Positions 1 through 11,675 are shown, counted from the first letter of the stretch. The stretch is DNA of 64,000 bases from Mesostigma viride (GCA_009746045.1 RPFO01000240.1:1-64000), one strand, 5' to 3'. The notes: generated by a model not told the origin, from the letters alone. Translations and numbers: made by a program.

Positions 1-1775
1 GGACTCGCCCGTGGGCTGACATCCGCCTCACCAAAGCAACTCGGTTGTTAGCACCCCAGCCAAAACCCCCGGTGCCATCGAACCCTTCCCGCCGCAATTC
101 AACCTCAGGTTCTGCTGTCCGCGCCTCGCCTCCGCCCAACACCACTGGCCCGCATCGATGCCTGCCCGTCCACTGTTGACTGCAATGACGACCCTCTACG
201 CCACCAATCTGTCGTCCACTCCCGCATTAGCACCCAATTGCTGCTCAACTGTTGCGACTGTTGCTGGCATCTTGCGCTATGAATCTGCCCCGCAACACGC
301 CACCACTACCTCACGCGCTTCTGGTCCGCTCTCACCCACTGCGGGAACGCGAGAACCCCATTCGACCCCGACGACGTTCGCATGCTGCCTCCATTTGCAT
401 CCCCATGCTCGATCCTGCCGACTCGCGCATCTGCCCAGTCACCAGCTGACCGAATGGCAAAACAAGAACCAAACAGCCCTAGTTTCGCTGGAAGAAGCAA
501 CAAACCAAACTTAAAATCTGTCTCAAGACACCATCCTTTACAAACAGCAGCCAGCTTCCCTGTACTGCTGATGGTGATAAACATAAACCAATCCGTCTTG
601 CTTCGAACAGAAGGAAGCAGACTACCGGTCAGTCTCTCGAAGTACAAAGGAGCTCTCACGAGACAAGGAACGTCCCTCGTGCCGATATAACCACCTTAAT
701 TATGCCTCCCCTGCTATAGCAATAAGCTTCAAACCACACACTCTTCCACAGATCTGATATGAAGCCGCACATGCGCAATTTATGAGAAAGTTAATACAAT
801 TAACAACACGTTGATAGTTCTCAATATCGATGCACTCCCACTGCCACGAGACCGCCGTAGCAGCGCTCCATGACATCACCCGCACTTGCTCCCAAGGCAA
901 AGGAAACACGACAGCACTAACGAAGACTCGAAAGACGACCACGCTGCGATTAATCCTCCTTCGACTATAAACCCAAACCATTCGTCATCCACACGCATGC
1001 CATGACACACGCCACACTTGTCAGTCCAGCCAGGAATGCCAAAACTATCTTGCTGCCTGAACCATGCGAATAGAAACCGCATTCCAGTTGCCGTCCTGGC
1101 TTTCTACCACACATGCCAACAAAAGCAGGAAGGCATCCCGACAAATCTAAATTGCTACCCTGTTGCCGATCTCATCTCCTAGAGGCTCCGGCATTTCTGT
1201 CCCTGGGAATGTCCGACATTGAGTCACGTCCAGCAAGGTCGAAGCATAATATCCTTCAGACAATCTGCACGCTCACACCTTGCGTGTGAGTGGCCCAGCA
1301 AACATTGCGTCTAATCGTTCCTTTCTAGAAGAAATCCCTTTTTAGGGCTGCCAGCGATTTCGCATTCATTCCAGCGATCTGGCTCCGCACCGCAAATTGT
1401 CCTTTTCCATTTTCTGTCCAGTCCTCATAACGTTGACCCGCTATTCTACACCACAAAGACACCTGGCCTGTCAATAGCCTCGGCGCTGTTGAAGTCCAGC
1501 AGTCCAGCTTCAGCTCCAGCTGTCCACTAACACGCGTATGATCCTCTCGCCGCTGCACACTTGTGCTGCCGTCCGCTCAAGTCAGTGCTGCGCGCCCAGC
1601 TGTGCCTGGCCCGGCGCGCGTGCACGTACACTTTCGTCCGCTCTTATGCTGCAAGTGCTAGTGTCCCCCCCGGTCACTAGCCTTTGTCGAAAATGCGTAG
1701 AAGACAAATTCCTTGCGCACGTCACCGGTCTTGTGCATAGTGGGCGCCCGGATGACATAGCGCGCGTCCGTGACA
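1..1775 (-). mobile_element. Truncated copy of the Gypsy 5' end (LTR, leader, start of gag)
   Basis: Reverse complement of 20129-21940. About 640-1775 matches the LTR portion and 1-640 matches leader and gag start. The integration edge (base 1775, next to the reversed ATGGG target repeat) equals the edge in the right arm. The gag part cannot be read as an ORF here because of many small indels, which look like low-coverage sequence. The copy is cut by the window start. Confidence 0.85.
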
Positions 1776-2852
1776 CCCATGCCAGGTACCCACCTTGCCT
1801 AGTCCCGACTCCTTGTAGAATAGGACCTGATCCCCTTCTCTGAAGGTGGGACGTGGATGCTTTGCATCCTTGACAGCTAACCTGCTAGCTGTATGTGCTC
1901 GCTGTGCGTTGTATAGGGCTAGTACCTCAGGTGGATAAATGCCTGCATGCAATCCATCTGGTGTAATGATCACCCCTTGTGGGGTTTTCATGAGTGGCCT
2001 CCTGTTGAGGACTTGGCACAACCTGGTGGACCACAGAGCTCTGTCAGCATATGACCCACTGTCAGCCAGCAGATTACCATCTTCCTTGGCTACAAGGGTT
2101 TTAATGGACCTGATGGCCCTTTCAATAATGCCTTGCCTCTCATGATCTTCTAGCCCAGCCAGATCAATAGCCTCACACCCTGGTTCATTGGCAAGACACG
2201 TGAACTGCTGATCCAGTAACAATGCCTCCACAGGGTAGTACCTGGCCTGAGCAATCAAGAGAGCCCTGAGCAACTGTGTCTTGTCCATTCCAGGTAATGG
2301 TTCAATGGTTGTGTACCTTGACCATGCATCTTTAAGTGCCAAGTAAGATTGTCCTTTGATATGAAAGACATCTCCTACCACCCTGCCCTTGCACTTAGGT
2401 GGGGTAGCTACATGCCACTTAGGGGGTTTGGGTGCATTGAACTGACAATGCTGGCAGTGGGATCTGACCACCTGGCATGCACGTCTGAGTGCTGCCCCCC
2501 CTATTGCTGCTGCCACCACCTCTGCACTCACTTCATGCCCATAAAGGAAATGCAACTGCAAAGCAAGCTCCTGTATACTGATATGAGCATCCTCTGATGG
2601 GGACACTCTGCACACCTTGGGAACCATAGATGTGAAGGTTGGTTTAGAGACATAATCTTCTGAAACCAGCTGTAGCACCTTTCCAGAACTGCTCACTGCT
2701 CTGACAGTGGGGCATGCAGATGAAAGAGGTGAAGCAGGCACACTCAAGCCAGCATGAGAGGGAGACTCACACTTCTTGCCGTAAGGAGGCCGCTTGCAGT
2801 CCTTGGGGTCACCGTGGGGCGGCCCGTGGCACTTGTGGCACAGGACGTCCAA
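1776..2852 (-). pseudogene. Copia-A integrase fragment, left-arm copy
   Basis: A minus-strand ORF matching residues from the second zinc knuckle onward of the 18524-20128 ORF: HHCC zinc region, then the DDE integrase core, ending at the Gypsy junction. Relative to the right arm two bases are missing near 2861, which splits it from the upstream KG-rich and poly-Asn part. A few substitutions are visible, for example Tyr for Cys after LHFL. It is non-functional as read here, but could be repaired by sequence correction. Confidence 0.75.
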
Positions 2853-2973
2853 GTGCCAGCTCGTCCACGTTCTTGCGGCATTTGGGCCGCGAGTGGTACC
2901 TCATGCCACAGCGGGTGCACCGCTGAGAAGCCTTGTCCTCCTTGTCCTGCTTGTTGTTGTTGTTGCTGTTGTT

Positions 2974-3045
<72 letters not shown>

Positions 3046-3199
3046 GCTGTTGTTGTTGCTGGAGCTGCCCCCCTTGGAGGGAGACTGCCCCTTACCCTTG
3101 CCCTTGCCCCAGCCCCTGCCCTTGCCCTTGCCCTTGCCCTTGCCCTTGCCCTTGCCCTTGCCCTTGCCCTTGCCTTAAACATCTGTCCCAGCAGGGACT

Positions 3200-5313
3200 T
3201 CACCTCTGCCATGGTGACAGGCCTCTTGCTCCTGTCTTCCCTCTCCCTATCCTCCTCCTCCTCCCCTCCCCCCTGACCCTCTTTACAGAGGTACCCATGG
3301 CCCCCTGGCTAAGGGGGCCAGGGCCAGCTTGATATAATCCAAAGCCTCCTTCATGTCCTCCCAGTACTTTGCCATTCCTGTATACAAGCATAGCGTGAGT
3401 GTTTTTGTCAAGTTTGAGTTTCTCCAGGAAGGAATGCAGCAAGAACTTGTGATCTAGCTGCTGGACATCAGGACGTGCTTTGATGATGGCTAGCTCATAT
3501 TTCTTGGTCTCAGCCACGTAGTCTAGTGAGGTGACCCTGTATTCCTCTACCCACCTGAATGCCCCATACATGTCCACAGATGAGGGGGTGGAGAGGAGGT
3601 CAGTTAGCTCCTTCATGAATGCCTCCCAGACTGCCCTAGCCTGCGTGTCCTGCCACTGGGATATCTACGCTGGAAGACAAGGATGAGATTCTGAATCTGA
3701 GAGGAGGACTGATGGTAAAAATCCCCCTGCATGAGGATCCAAACCATTCTTGATATTCAGTTCCTCCCTAGCCAGCTGAGAGAGAGAAGTACATGATTCC
3801 CCTGCTCCCTAGTATGCCCCTCAGGCAACCCCCTGACATTGATCCTATCCACAGGACGGTTTTCATTGTATGTGGGCCACCTGTCCAGAGGGGGATGCAG
3901 GGGGAGAGGGAGAAGATGGAGTTGCTGCTGCAGCATTCACAGGAGCAACATGCTGAGAGGGAGGTGCTACTTGAGTGAACTGAGCAGGAGGGGCAAGCAT
4001 GGGCTGTGTAGGATGGGTAGGCAACATAGGGGTGGCTGGGTGGGGGTGTGAGTATGTGTGACTTCCCGCCTCCTGCTGCGGGCCTCCTCCCAATCATGGA
4101 AGGTGGGAGAGAGTGACACGTCATCGTCAGTAGGGTTAGTAAAATCATGATGCAGCCAGGTAGGCAACCACCTACCCGCCCCTTTCAGGATGGCATTGTG
4201 CAGGAGCTCCAGGAGTCGCACCAGGCGAACCCTGTTACCCTGCACCCTCCTTCCTGAGAGGAGGGCCTGCAGGGCAGGCAGCAAGTCGTCACACACCCTG
4301 CGTGTGTCCGCGTGGAGGTTGGGCAAGCCCAGGATGTGCGTGATAATCGCACACACCAGGCTGCCCGCCTCCGCGACGTGCATCTGCTGGCTCCTGTCGG
4401 CCAGCCCACGGAAGGAGGCTGTGGCAGCCTGTATGGCCCGCCACACAGGCTCATCACCCAGGGTGATGAAGTCCCGACCTTCCAGATCGCCGTCCAGCCG
4501 TGCCGGCTGCTGCCCTGCCAAGGTGGGACCCTGAGGCCCCTCCGGCCCTGCCAGGGCCTTGTCCTTGGTGCGGCTGGAGGGGGCCTGCCCCCCAGAGCCG
4601 CTGGAGGTGCCAGTGACATCCTCCATGGGAGTTGCCTCCCCCGCCTGCGCCGGAGGCGCCGGCGTCGCTGCCGGGGTCCCTGCGACCCCGGGAGCTGGCG
4701 TCGCCGCCGGGGTCCCTGCAACCCCGGTGGCCTCCTCAGCCACCTGGCCCCCCACGCTGGGCGGGGGAGCCCGCTGCTGAGGCTGGACCCTCTGCCCTGC
4801 CAGAGGGTCCTGGGTGGTTACACCACCCATGGGCGTGGTAGGGGCGACTGCCGCCCCGCGCTCCGTCGCAGGCGGCATCGCAGCCGCCTCGCGCCTGTCA
4901 GCTTCCCAGCCAACTGGCGTGACTTGTGGCCACGCCGGCAACGGTGTCAGCGTGATCTCCTGCTTGGCGACCACGCGCAGCGCCTCTTTCTGACGCTGCC
5001 TGGACGCCCACTGATCCACAGTGCCTGGATTGCGCCTCGGCCGATTGGCGAAACACCACATCCAAACTGCCACCTGGATCAGGTGGAACTGCATCCGCAG
5101 TCGACTCTCGAGCAGCGTGTGCGTCCGATGAACATCCATCGCATGCGTTGGCTCATCGGCGGTCAACTGAAAACGCTGACGAATGATCCAGCCGTTCACC
5201 GAGATGAACGCTGGGATGTCATCTTCCCCGATGGGGAGAAGATGCGGTAAGCGCCCGAACTCGACAGGCGGCGGAACATGCGCACCATACCGGTCGATGT
5301 CCAGTATGGCCAT
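3200..5313 (-). pseudogene. Copia-A gag region, left-arm copy
   Basis: Two minus-strand ORFs (3967-5313 and 3200-3616) correspond to the gag segments at 16580-18031 and 17958-18518. A one-base difference near 4037 makes the first ORF end early with an unrelated tail. Another, near 3388, lets the second run through the stop seen in the right arm into a wrong frame. Because the arms differ only by such indels, these frames should not be used to infer a protein. Confidence 0.7.
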
Positions 5314-5774
5314 CTGTCAGCCCAGTGACCGAAAGATTACCAGACGTCGCAGGCGTCTGTGAAGAAATCTCAAGCGAAGGCCGTGGCCTCGCAGGCTGCA
5401 CCTCCCCGTCCTCTTCCGAGGAGTCGCTTCGTTCACGACCCCCATCACCTGCGATGGGGGAATTACGTGCCCGGGGGACCTGCCCCCCGGGTGCCAGGGC
5501 GGACGAGCCGCCAGTGGCAAACGGGCGTCCGCTCGCCATCCCCCGGGCGCCGGGCCCCACCTGCGGGGTCCGACGCCTGGGGTGGTCGGCGACCACCGTG
5601 CGGAAGGTGACGCTAGGCGTCACCCTCGCTGCATCGTTGGCGGAGGGCGTGCCCTCCGGCGAGAGTCGGGGGATGTGCGCCTGGCAGGCGCCTTCCCCTT
5701 GTTGTTGTTGTCCTTGACGTTGTTGGAAGCCATATTTTTTGTTTTTCGAAAAAATAAAAAAGCTTTTCAGTCCA

Positions 5775-6236
5775 AGTTGGAACGAGTCTCACGACGATGG
5801 ACAATTGCCGAAAGCTGAAATGGAAGGATGGTTGTATTAGCAATAATACAATGAGAGTAGTGTAAGCTTGAGGGCTCAGAATGGAACGTCTGGGCAAACT
5901 CGGGTGCTGCGGCACTCCCCAGTACGTGCTACGCCTATATGCCTATGGCGGTGCTCACTGCAGCACCTGCCAGTGGACAACTGGACACTGCAATGCCATG
6001 CGACCACGTCACTAGCAACCAGCTAAGACTCGGCCCGTCAGGCCCGGCTACACCGGACCTGGCGGGTCGAGCTAGCACCTAGGAACAGTCTGGCACTAAC
6101 TGCACGTCAGTCCACCTGACGCCTCAGTACCGTACGCCCTTCCGTACAGTACTGAGGTGTCCCGCTCAGCCGCGGTAGGCAATACGCGGCGCGCAGGCCG
6201 GAAATCCGTGTGTCAGCCTAAGCATCTCATCTAACT
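5775..6236 (-). repeat. Copia-A LTR, left-arm copy
   Basis: The 462-bp mirror of 15657-16118, with the same AGTT/AACT ends. It is flanked inward by the primer-site complement and outward by the CAACC target repeat and satellite DNA. Confidence 0.85.
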
Positions 6237-6893
6237 CAACCACATGCACTAGGCCATCATGTAGTGTAAGTGGGGGCTTGCAGGCCCACCATCTAGGGTG
6301 GGTTATATATGCCAGGGGCTACCAAGGTCCCTTGTGCGCCTTAGCACGTACACCCACATTAGGGGTGGTGTATGCCACTAATATATCCAAATGAGCTCAG
6401 AATGGGCTACAACTTGGAGGCAATGTTCACCCACACTAGGCCATCATGTAGTGTAAGTGAGGGCTTGCAGGCCCACCATCTAGGGTGGGTTATATATGCC
6501 AGGGGCTACCAAGGTCCCTTGTGCGCCTTGGCACGTACACCCACATTAGGGGTGGTGTATGCCACTAATATATCCAAATGAGCTCAGAATGGGCTACAAA
6601 TTGGACGCAATGTTCACCCACACTAGGCCATCATGTAGTGTAAGTGAGGGCTTGCAGGCCCACCATCTAAGGTGGGTTATATATGCCAGGGGCTACCAAG
6701 GTCCCTTGTGCGCCTTAGCACGTACACCCACATTAGGGGTGGTGTATGCCACTAATATATCCAAATGAGCTCAGAATGGGCTACAAATTGGAGGCAATGT
6801 TCAACCACACTAGGGCATCATGTAGTGTAAGTGGGGGCTTGCAGGCCCACCATCTAAGGTGGGTTATATATGCCAGGAGCCATGCTGACTCCA
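6237..6893. repeat. 187-bp satellite array (left arm)
   Basis: About three and a half tandem units; equivalent landmarks recur at 6372, 6559 and 6746, so the period is 187 bp. Each unit contains GGTTATATATGCC and TAATATATCC. The short ORFs in it are repeat-derived and not genes. It is the outer target into which Copia-A inserted. The same unit recurs at 15016-15651 and 61478-62153. Confidence 0.95.
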
Positions 6894-7161
6894 ATTCAAT
6901 GTTCATATTAAGCAACAAGTACCGGGCCCATTCTCAGGGTTTGTGCATGGAGGGATTTATTTATGCAATTTGTATTATTCATCCACGCATGCCACGCATC
7001 CACCACACCCACACACGCATGCCAGCCCCCCAACCCACCCATCCACGCATGCCAGCCGGGCCCCACCACACCCACACACGCATAATGCCTAGTGTCCTCT
7101 TTTCTCATGTAGATTGCCAGGAGTGGCTCTTTACCTGCATTTTCGTGGTTGTGCGCAGGTA

Positions 7162-7464
7162 ATGCAACGCGGACAACGCATGTACCTCTATTACGATGGC
7201 ATGGAGGAACTGCTCGATGATCCACAAGTACAAGCTGTTCTTCGCAAGGGTGCCACGATGGGGTATGATTTTGCTGCCAAGGGACACCAATCCGTGCCAC
7301 AATACGCGGAAGCTGTGCTCAGGGCCAAGTTGGCGGGTGTGCCCAAGGAATACGATGACTATGACCTGTCGGATGATGCGCATGGAACGGCCGAGCACGA
7401 CGAAGATGAGGCTCAACGTGCTACGGTGCGAGAACATGGTACCATAGGGGAGGATGGATGCTAG
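7162..7464 (+). CDS. Small hypothetical protein (100 aa)
   Basis: ATG at 7162 just after a CAG/GTA context, ending at 7464. The product is hydrophilic: a Tyr-rich start (MYLYYDGMEELLDD), then a helical stretch and an acidic C-terminus rich in Asp, Glu and His. The frame is open upstream to 7114, so this may be the last exon of a larger gene or transposon ORF; an acceptor-like CATGTAG precedes it near 7110. An identical mirrored copy lies at 14429-14731. I do not recognise the family, and it may be a fragment of a mobile element. Confidence 0.35.
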   Translation: MQRGQRMYLYYDGMEELLDDPQVQAVLRKGATMGYDFAAKGHQSVPQYAEAVLRAKLAGVPKEYDDYDLSDDAHGTAEHDEDEAQRATVREHGTIGEDGC

Positions 7465-8692
7465 CTTTAGAATTCCATTTCTTTGCCCCATATTTAGTAG
7501 AAGGATAGGAGGATGACTTGCAATGTGCACCTCCACCGCCTTCCATGATTTGTGCGTGGTGGTAATGGGCATGCTGGCATACATGGTGGCGGGCAACTTG
7601 TAAAAGTGGCGCGATTGCCTTAGTTGCGTATAATTGAACCTAGCCCGTTATGGGATTTCTCTATCTTAGCCACTTGTAAATACTAGACACTAGATTTTTG
7701 TACATCCAAAGTACACCTAATGATGAGCTAAGTTATTTGTGGTCCATATTCCATTTCCTCGGAGGTCCGTTTGCATATAATTGTTGCTAATTAATCTATT
7801 TCTTGGGGTTAATCGAGACAACGTTCGTGAATTTGCCCCCATAATTCATTCATTAATTAATGAATAGGCACGTGACACATAAGTCCTCAGTGGGAGGGGC
7901 CCCCATAATGACTAGAAGTAATGATGCATGAATCATTAATCACTTGATTCATTCATTTACACGTAATTGCGTCACGCGATGCATGATGAATAATATAATT
8001 AACAGGTGAGGGCATGAGGCAATTAAATGTATTTGATCTGGGTTGTCGTATATGCGCGTTGTCATGTGGGGGGTTGTATTGCCCCCTCTGAGGTGATTTA
8101 ATTAATTCCTCGAAGCTAGGGCCGTTGTCCACGCTGAATGAATGAATGAATGAATGAATTAATTAATTAATTAATTAGACTCGTGCTCCCGTCACGGAGC
8201 ATTAACCCCGATGGATGGATGGATGGATGGGCGCAAACAGTCCTACCGGTCTACTCTATCTACAACATCTATCTACAAACATCCATCGACAACAACTCTA
8301 CCCTAGGGGACCTGTCTGGCGTGCTTCCCGTCCACGCTGAAGCTAGAGCAAAGCTTAGTCATGGCGACTCTTCTTTGCCTTCGTTTCCCACTGGACGTGG
8401 CCAGTCGCATTGCAAGTAGTCATGCCTTCCACCTTGATCCTGGAAAGGAAGGCAGTTGGCAACATTCATAAAAAAATCAAACAAGTACAACATTTGCAGT
8501 TGGTCAACCTTCACGAGGAACCAATCGTTATGCATGCATACCGACCAACATGGCAGGGGCAGCTAGTACAACCAACAATTCTCTCAACTAAATGGTAGAT
8601 ATTGGCAAGATATCCTCCCAGTTTAATCAATTTTATGCCAGGCCCAAGCCGCCATATCAGCATCCAGTAGCCACCACGCCCGCCCGGGGTGC
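7465..8692. other. AT-rich non-coding DNA with microsatellites
   Basis: No convincing gene. It contains (GAAT)n then (TTAA)n at about 8135-8178 and (GATG)n at about 8208-8230. It is mirrored in the right arm at 13205-14428. Confidence 0.7.
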
Positions 8693-9491
8693 TTGGTTGG
8701 TTGGTTAGTTGGTTGGTTGGTTGGTTGGTTGGTTGGTTGGTTGGTTGGTTGGTTGGTTGGTTGGTTGGTTGGTTGGTTGGTTGGTTGGTTGGTTGGTTGG
8801 TTGGTTGGTTGGTTGGTTGGTTGGTTGGTTGGTTGGTTGCTTGGTTGCTTGCTTGGTTGGTTGGTTGGTTGGTTGGTTGGTTGGTTGGTTGGTTGGTTGG
8901 TTGGTTGGTTGGTTGGTTGGTTGGTTGGTTGGTTGGTTGGTTGGTTGGTTGGTTGGTTGGTTGGTTGGTTGGTTGGTTGGTTGGTTGGTTGGTTGGTTGG
9001 TCGGTTGGTTGGTTGGTTGGTTGGGAGGTTGGTTGGTTGGGAGGTTGGTTGGGAGGTTGGTTGGGAGGTTGGTTGGGAGGTTGGTTGGGCGGGCGGGCGG
9101 GCGGGCGGGTGGGTGGGCGGGCGGGCGGGCGGGCGGGTGGGTGGGTGGGTGGGCGGGTGGGCGGGTGGGTGGGTGGGTGGGTGGGTGGGTGGGTGGGTGG
9201 GTGGGTGGGTGGTGGGTGGGTGGGTGGGTGGTGGGTGGTGGGTGGGTGGGTGGGTGGGTGGGTGGGTGGGTGGGTGGGTGGGTGGGTGGGCGAGCGGGCG
9301 GGTGGGTGGGTGGGTGGGTGGGTGGGTGGGTGGTGGGTGGGTGGGTGGGTGGGTGGGTGGGTGGGTGGGTGGGTGGGTGGGTGGGTGGGTGGGTGGTGGG
9401 TGGGTGGGTGGGTGGGTGGGTGGGTGGGTGGGTGGGCGGGCGGGTGGGTGGGTGGGTGGGTGGGTGGGTGGGTTGGTGGGTGGGTGGTGTT
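8693..9491. repeat. (TTGG)n then (GGGT)n tetranucleotide tract
   Basis: About 400 bp of TTGG repeats run into about 400 bp of GGGT/GGGC repeats with a few frame-shifting units. Long ORFs in all three frames (Trp-Leu-Val-Gly and Thr-Asn-Gln-Pro types) are artefacts of the repeat. The strand is extremely G-rich, with runs of three Gs every four bases. The mirrored tract at 12388-13204 is slightly longer, so copy number is uncertain. Confidence 0.97.
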
Positions 9492-9885
9492 ACGTCGCGT
9501 AACAATTCGTTGTAGTTACGGACGTAAATTAGGTCCCTTGCCTTGGTCGTTCATAGGTTTACGTGTAGTTCGTACTAGGACACTGTTGTCCTCGTAGCAG
9601 TACTGTGGTGCATTGGATGCTTTTGGGCGTCGCGCCGAGTACTTTATTAGTAGTCCTTATCCTTCGTGTAGAATGTAGTGGACCAGCGTGCATCTGTGCA
9701 ATTGTAGGCAAGGGCCAGGTCGGCCCGAGCAGGTTGGACCGTTGGTGACCATTTATGCACGTTCTACCCCTTGTGTTGGCACTCGGCGTGTGTTAAATGA
9801 ATTAACACATATAGGCTTGGGTCACGGCAGTGTAGTGTGTTTCCTTCCTCTATTCCTGGAGTAAACGGGTTCGTGTAAATGGCTT
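9492..9885. other. Non-coding DNA between tetranucleotide tract and ORF
   Basis: No ORF of note. It holds a short inverted repeat near 9790-9812 (TGTTAAATGAATTAACA) and is mirrored at 11986-12390. Confidence 0.6.
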
Positions 9886-10188
9886 ATGGCGTATTACAGT
9901 AATACATACGTGAATGCATTGAGATCTGCACCGTCTCGTTCGTCTTTCGCTAGGGGTTTGAGTAGAGGAGGCCTGACCAATTTAGGTTGGGTTAGACGAG
10001 GTCGAGGTAGAGGTGGTGGTAGAAGTTTAGGACGTAACAATGGTTCCGGAGGAACTTTCGTAGGTAGAGAGCGAGACGACGGTCCTTTGTCACAGACGCC
10101 TTTACAAGAACCCTTCCGCGTCCAGGGATACGAAGACGACACCTTCTTGACAGGTAATGGGCGGGTCGCCGTCAAGCTGGGAGAGTAG
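9886..10188 (+). CDS. Arg/Gly-rich small protein at the palindrome junction
   Basis: ATG at 9886, 100 codons. The central part is Arg-Gly rich (GRGRGGGRSLGRNN), as in RNA-binding RGG segments or small Gag/ORF1-type proteins. The first 20 codons lie in the inverted-repeat arm and the rest in the unique spacer. The mirrored copy starts the same ATG at 11984 on the minus strand but diverges and stops after about 30 codons. It is the first of three consecutive plus-strand ORFs in the spacer, perhaps from one retroelement. The function is not recognised. Confidence 0.4.
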   Translation: MAYYSNTYVNALRSAPSRSSFARGLSRGGLTNLGWVRRGRGRGGGRSLGRNNGSGGTFVGRERDDGPLSQTPLQEPFRVQGYEDDTFLTGNGRVAVKLGE

Positions 10189-10571
10189 TGCTGCCCGGTT
10201 CGGGACACGATCAGCCTAGATGCTAGACCTGCTCGTAGCGGATAAACCCTTTTTGTAGATGGCTCCTTCGCTTTACTATATAGCTCCTTCGCTTTGTTTT
10301 CCTGCGTATGATTGCTTCCTGTCGTAGATAGGGGATAATTGTTCGGATCGGCAAGCGTGAGACGATTAGCGTCGTGGTAGACTACACCTTTTTCCTTCGT
10401 GCTGCTGTTTTATTAGACGGCCGCACCCGCAGAGAGACGGGTCGCTGATTTTAGGACGAGCGCTGGACTATTCCGCCCTCATGCTGCTTTCGGTGCTCCA
10501 GATCACCCAGATAAGTCGCCTACTCCTTCTACTTCTAGCGTGACGTCACAAGACCCACCAGGTGCGTTACC
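10189..10571. other. Spacer DNA without a gene
   Basis: No supported ORF. Near-duplicate short phrases (GCTCCTTCGCTTT twice at 10262-10292) are the only structure noticed. Confidence 0.5.
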
Positions 10572-10967
10572 ATGAGCCAGCGTCGTGTTTTTACTGCTCC
10601 TTCCCATTCGTCCAGCGACAATAGCTTAATAGCCAAATATTACGTAGTTATTACCCCTCAATGGGCAGCCATTTTCCTTTCTTGGTCAGATGCTAGGAAG
10701 ATAGTGCAAAACCGTACATATAACGTAGTTAGGTATAAGAAATTTGTTACCTTTGAAGAAGCTCAGCAATTCCTTATAGACCATAGTGAATCAGATTTAG
10801 GCCTACATGTACGTTCTACTCCTCATGGTCGTCCTCCCGTAGAAGCCCTAGTTTTTGCTACTACTCCTTCTTCTCCCCCTAGGCGGGCTGCATCCTCATC
10901 TAGCTCAGATACTCCTCTCACCTTAGAGTTTGGTTCCCTATCCATTACTGTGGTTAAAAAGGATTGA
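10572..10967 (+). CDS. Viroplasmin (Cauli_VI)-like domain protein, 131 aa
   Basis: ATG at 10572. Residues about 22-70 resemble the viroplasmin fold found at the N-terminus of eukaryotic RNase H1 and in caulimovirus P6. They read YYVVITPQWAAIFLSW, a basic stretch, then FVTFEEAQQFLIDH, matching the family pattern of aromatic-V-V, G/A-I-F-x-S-W, and F-x-T/x-x-E-A-x-x-F-L. The rest is Ser/Pro-rich and ends FGSLSITVVKKD. Such domains also occur in retroelement ORFs. There is no RNase H, movement protein or coat protein beside it, so this is not evidence of an integrated caulimovirus. Neighbouring ORFs at 9886 and 11091 may belong to the same element. Confidence 0.5.
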   Translation: MSQRRVFTAPSHSSSDNSLIAKYYVVITPQWAAIFLSWSDARKIVQNRTYNVVRYKKFVTFEEAQQFLIDHSESDLGLHVRSTPHGRPPVEALVFATTPSSPPRRAASSSSSDTPLTLEFGSLSITVVKKD

Positions 10968-11090
10968 TTGTAATTGTTTTCCTTGCTTAAGACATTCAAG
11001 GTTTTTCCTTTTGTCTTTATTGCTTCAATTTAGATTCCTATTTCTTTCTTAACGCAACTTTTGTGTTTTCTTTCTTTTAATTAATTAAAC

Positions 11091-11675
11091 ATGGATCCAG
11101 TGGGTGGAGATATGTCGCCTATACCTACCAATACTACCGCTACTAATAATAATACTACTAATAACAACAACAATACTCGTGGTAACCTACGGGACTCCTT
11201 GGAAACGGTGCACCATCTCACTCCTCAAGGTAATCTGCGTACCTCACCTCCTTCTCCTGTTAATGGTGGTCGCCGTCGTCCCTCACATACCCCACCTACC
11301 TTTGAACAACGTGTCAGATTTAGTGATGACCCCTCTTTTACTCTGAACCAGGCCCCTGCCCCTCCTGCAACCTTGGCTCAACCCTCCAGTAGGTCCTCAC
11401 TAACTAACCATGCTTCTAGGCCTCCTTCCCACCCTGTGTCTTCCATTCCTGCTTATAACACGGGTCGTACCTCTGCCCCTGTTGGCCCTTCTGGTCGCCC
11501 TAGTGCAGTTCCCTTTTACCCCCCTGCTTCTTGGGCTTACCCTGATACGGCCTACGAGGCTGCCCAGGTCCCTACCCGTGTGGCTGATTTAGAAGTTAAC
11601 GGTGATTTCACGACACCATGCCTCTACGATGACAGAAATTATGATCATATTGCCTACTCCTCCCAAAAAGCGTGA
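11091..11675 (+). CDS. Disordered Asn/Pro/Ser-rich protein, 194 aa
   Basis: ATG at 11091 after an AT-rich leader. An Asn/Thr-rich N-terminus is followed by Pro/Ser-rich sequence with short basic patches (GGRRRPSHTPP), and the last 40 residues are more ordered. There is no recognised catalytic motif. It could be a Gag/ORF1-like protein of a truncated retroelement, given the RGG ORF and viroplasmin ORF upstream. The remaining 254 bp to the right arm is non-coding. Confidence 0.35.
   Translation: MDPVGGDMSPIPTNTTATNNNTTNNNNNTRGNLRDSLETVHHLTPQGNLRTSPPSPVNGGRRRPSHTPPTFEQRVRFSDDPSFTLNQAPAPPATLAQPSSRSSLTNHASRPPSHPVSSIPAYNTGRTSAPVGPSGRPSAVPFYPPASWAYPDTAYEAAQVPTRVADLEVNGDFTTPCLYDDRNYDHIAYSSQKA

Larger units (their letters stand above)
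1776..6236 (-). mobile_element. Copia-A 5' half, left-arm copy
   Basis: Mirror of 15657-20128. Read on the minus strand it runs LTR (5775-6236), primer site, gag, zinc knuckles and integrase, and then stops where the Gypsy is inserted (1775/1776). The target repeat CAACC at 6237-6241 is the reverse complement of GGTTG in the right arm. The protein-coding parts carry extra one- or two-base differences from the right arm, so reading frames break in different places in the two copies. Confidence 0.88.
1..9945. repeat. Left arm of a ~10-kb inverted duplication
   Basis: Reads as the reverse complement of about 11930-21940, with the symmetry axis near 10.95 kb. The same elements appear in mirrored order: Gypsy 5' part, Copia-A 5' part, 187-bp satellite, small ORF, tetranucleotide tract. 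Both arms share the Gypsy insertion in Copia-A at the same base, so the duplication post-dates that insertion. From about 1080 inward the arms are nearly identical. Positions 1-1080 are peppered with one- and two-base gaps relative to the right arm, and the tetranucleotide tracts differ in length. It may be a real palindrome or a fold-back assembly artefact. Confidence 0.9.

Noticed and set aside
8693..9491. Telomeric repeat
   Set aside because: TTGG and GGGT units do not match TTTAGGG or other known telomere repeats, and the tract is mirrored inside a palindrome.
8693..9597. Long Trp-Leu-Val-Gly and Thr-Asn-Gln-Pro ORFs in several frames
   Set aside because: Products of a tetranucleotide repeat that has no stop codon in any frame; the same applies to 12280-13382.
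10572..10967. Endogenous caulimovirus
   Set aside because: Only a viroplasmin-like domain is present, a domain shared with RNase H1 and retroelements; no other viral genes are nearby.
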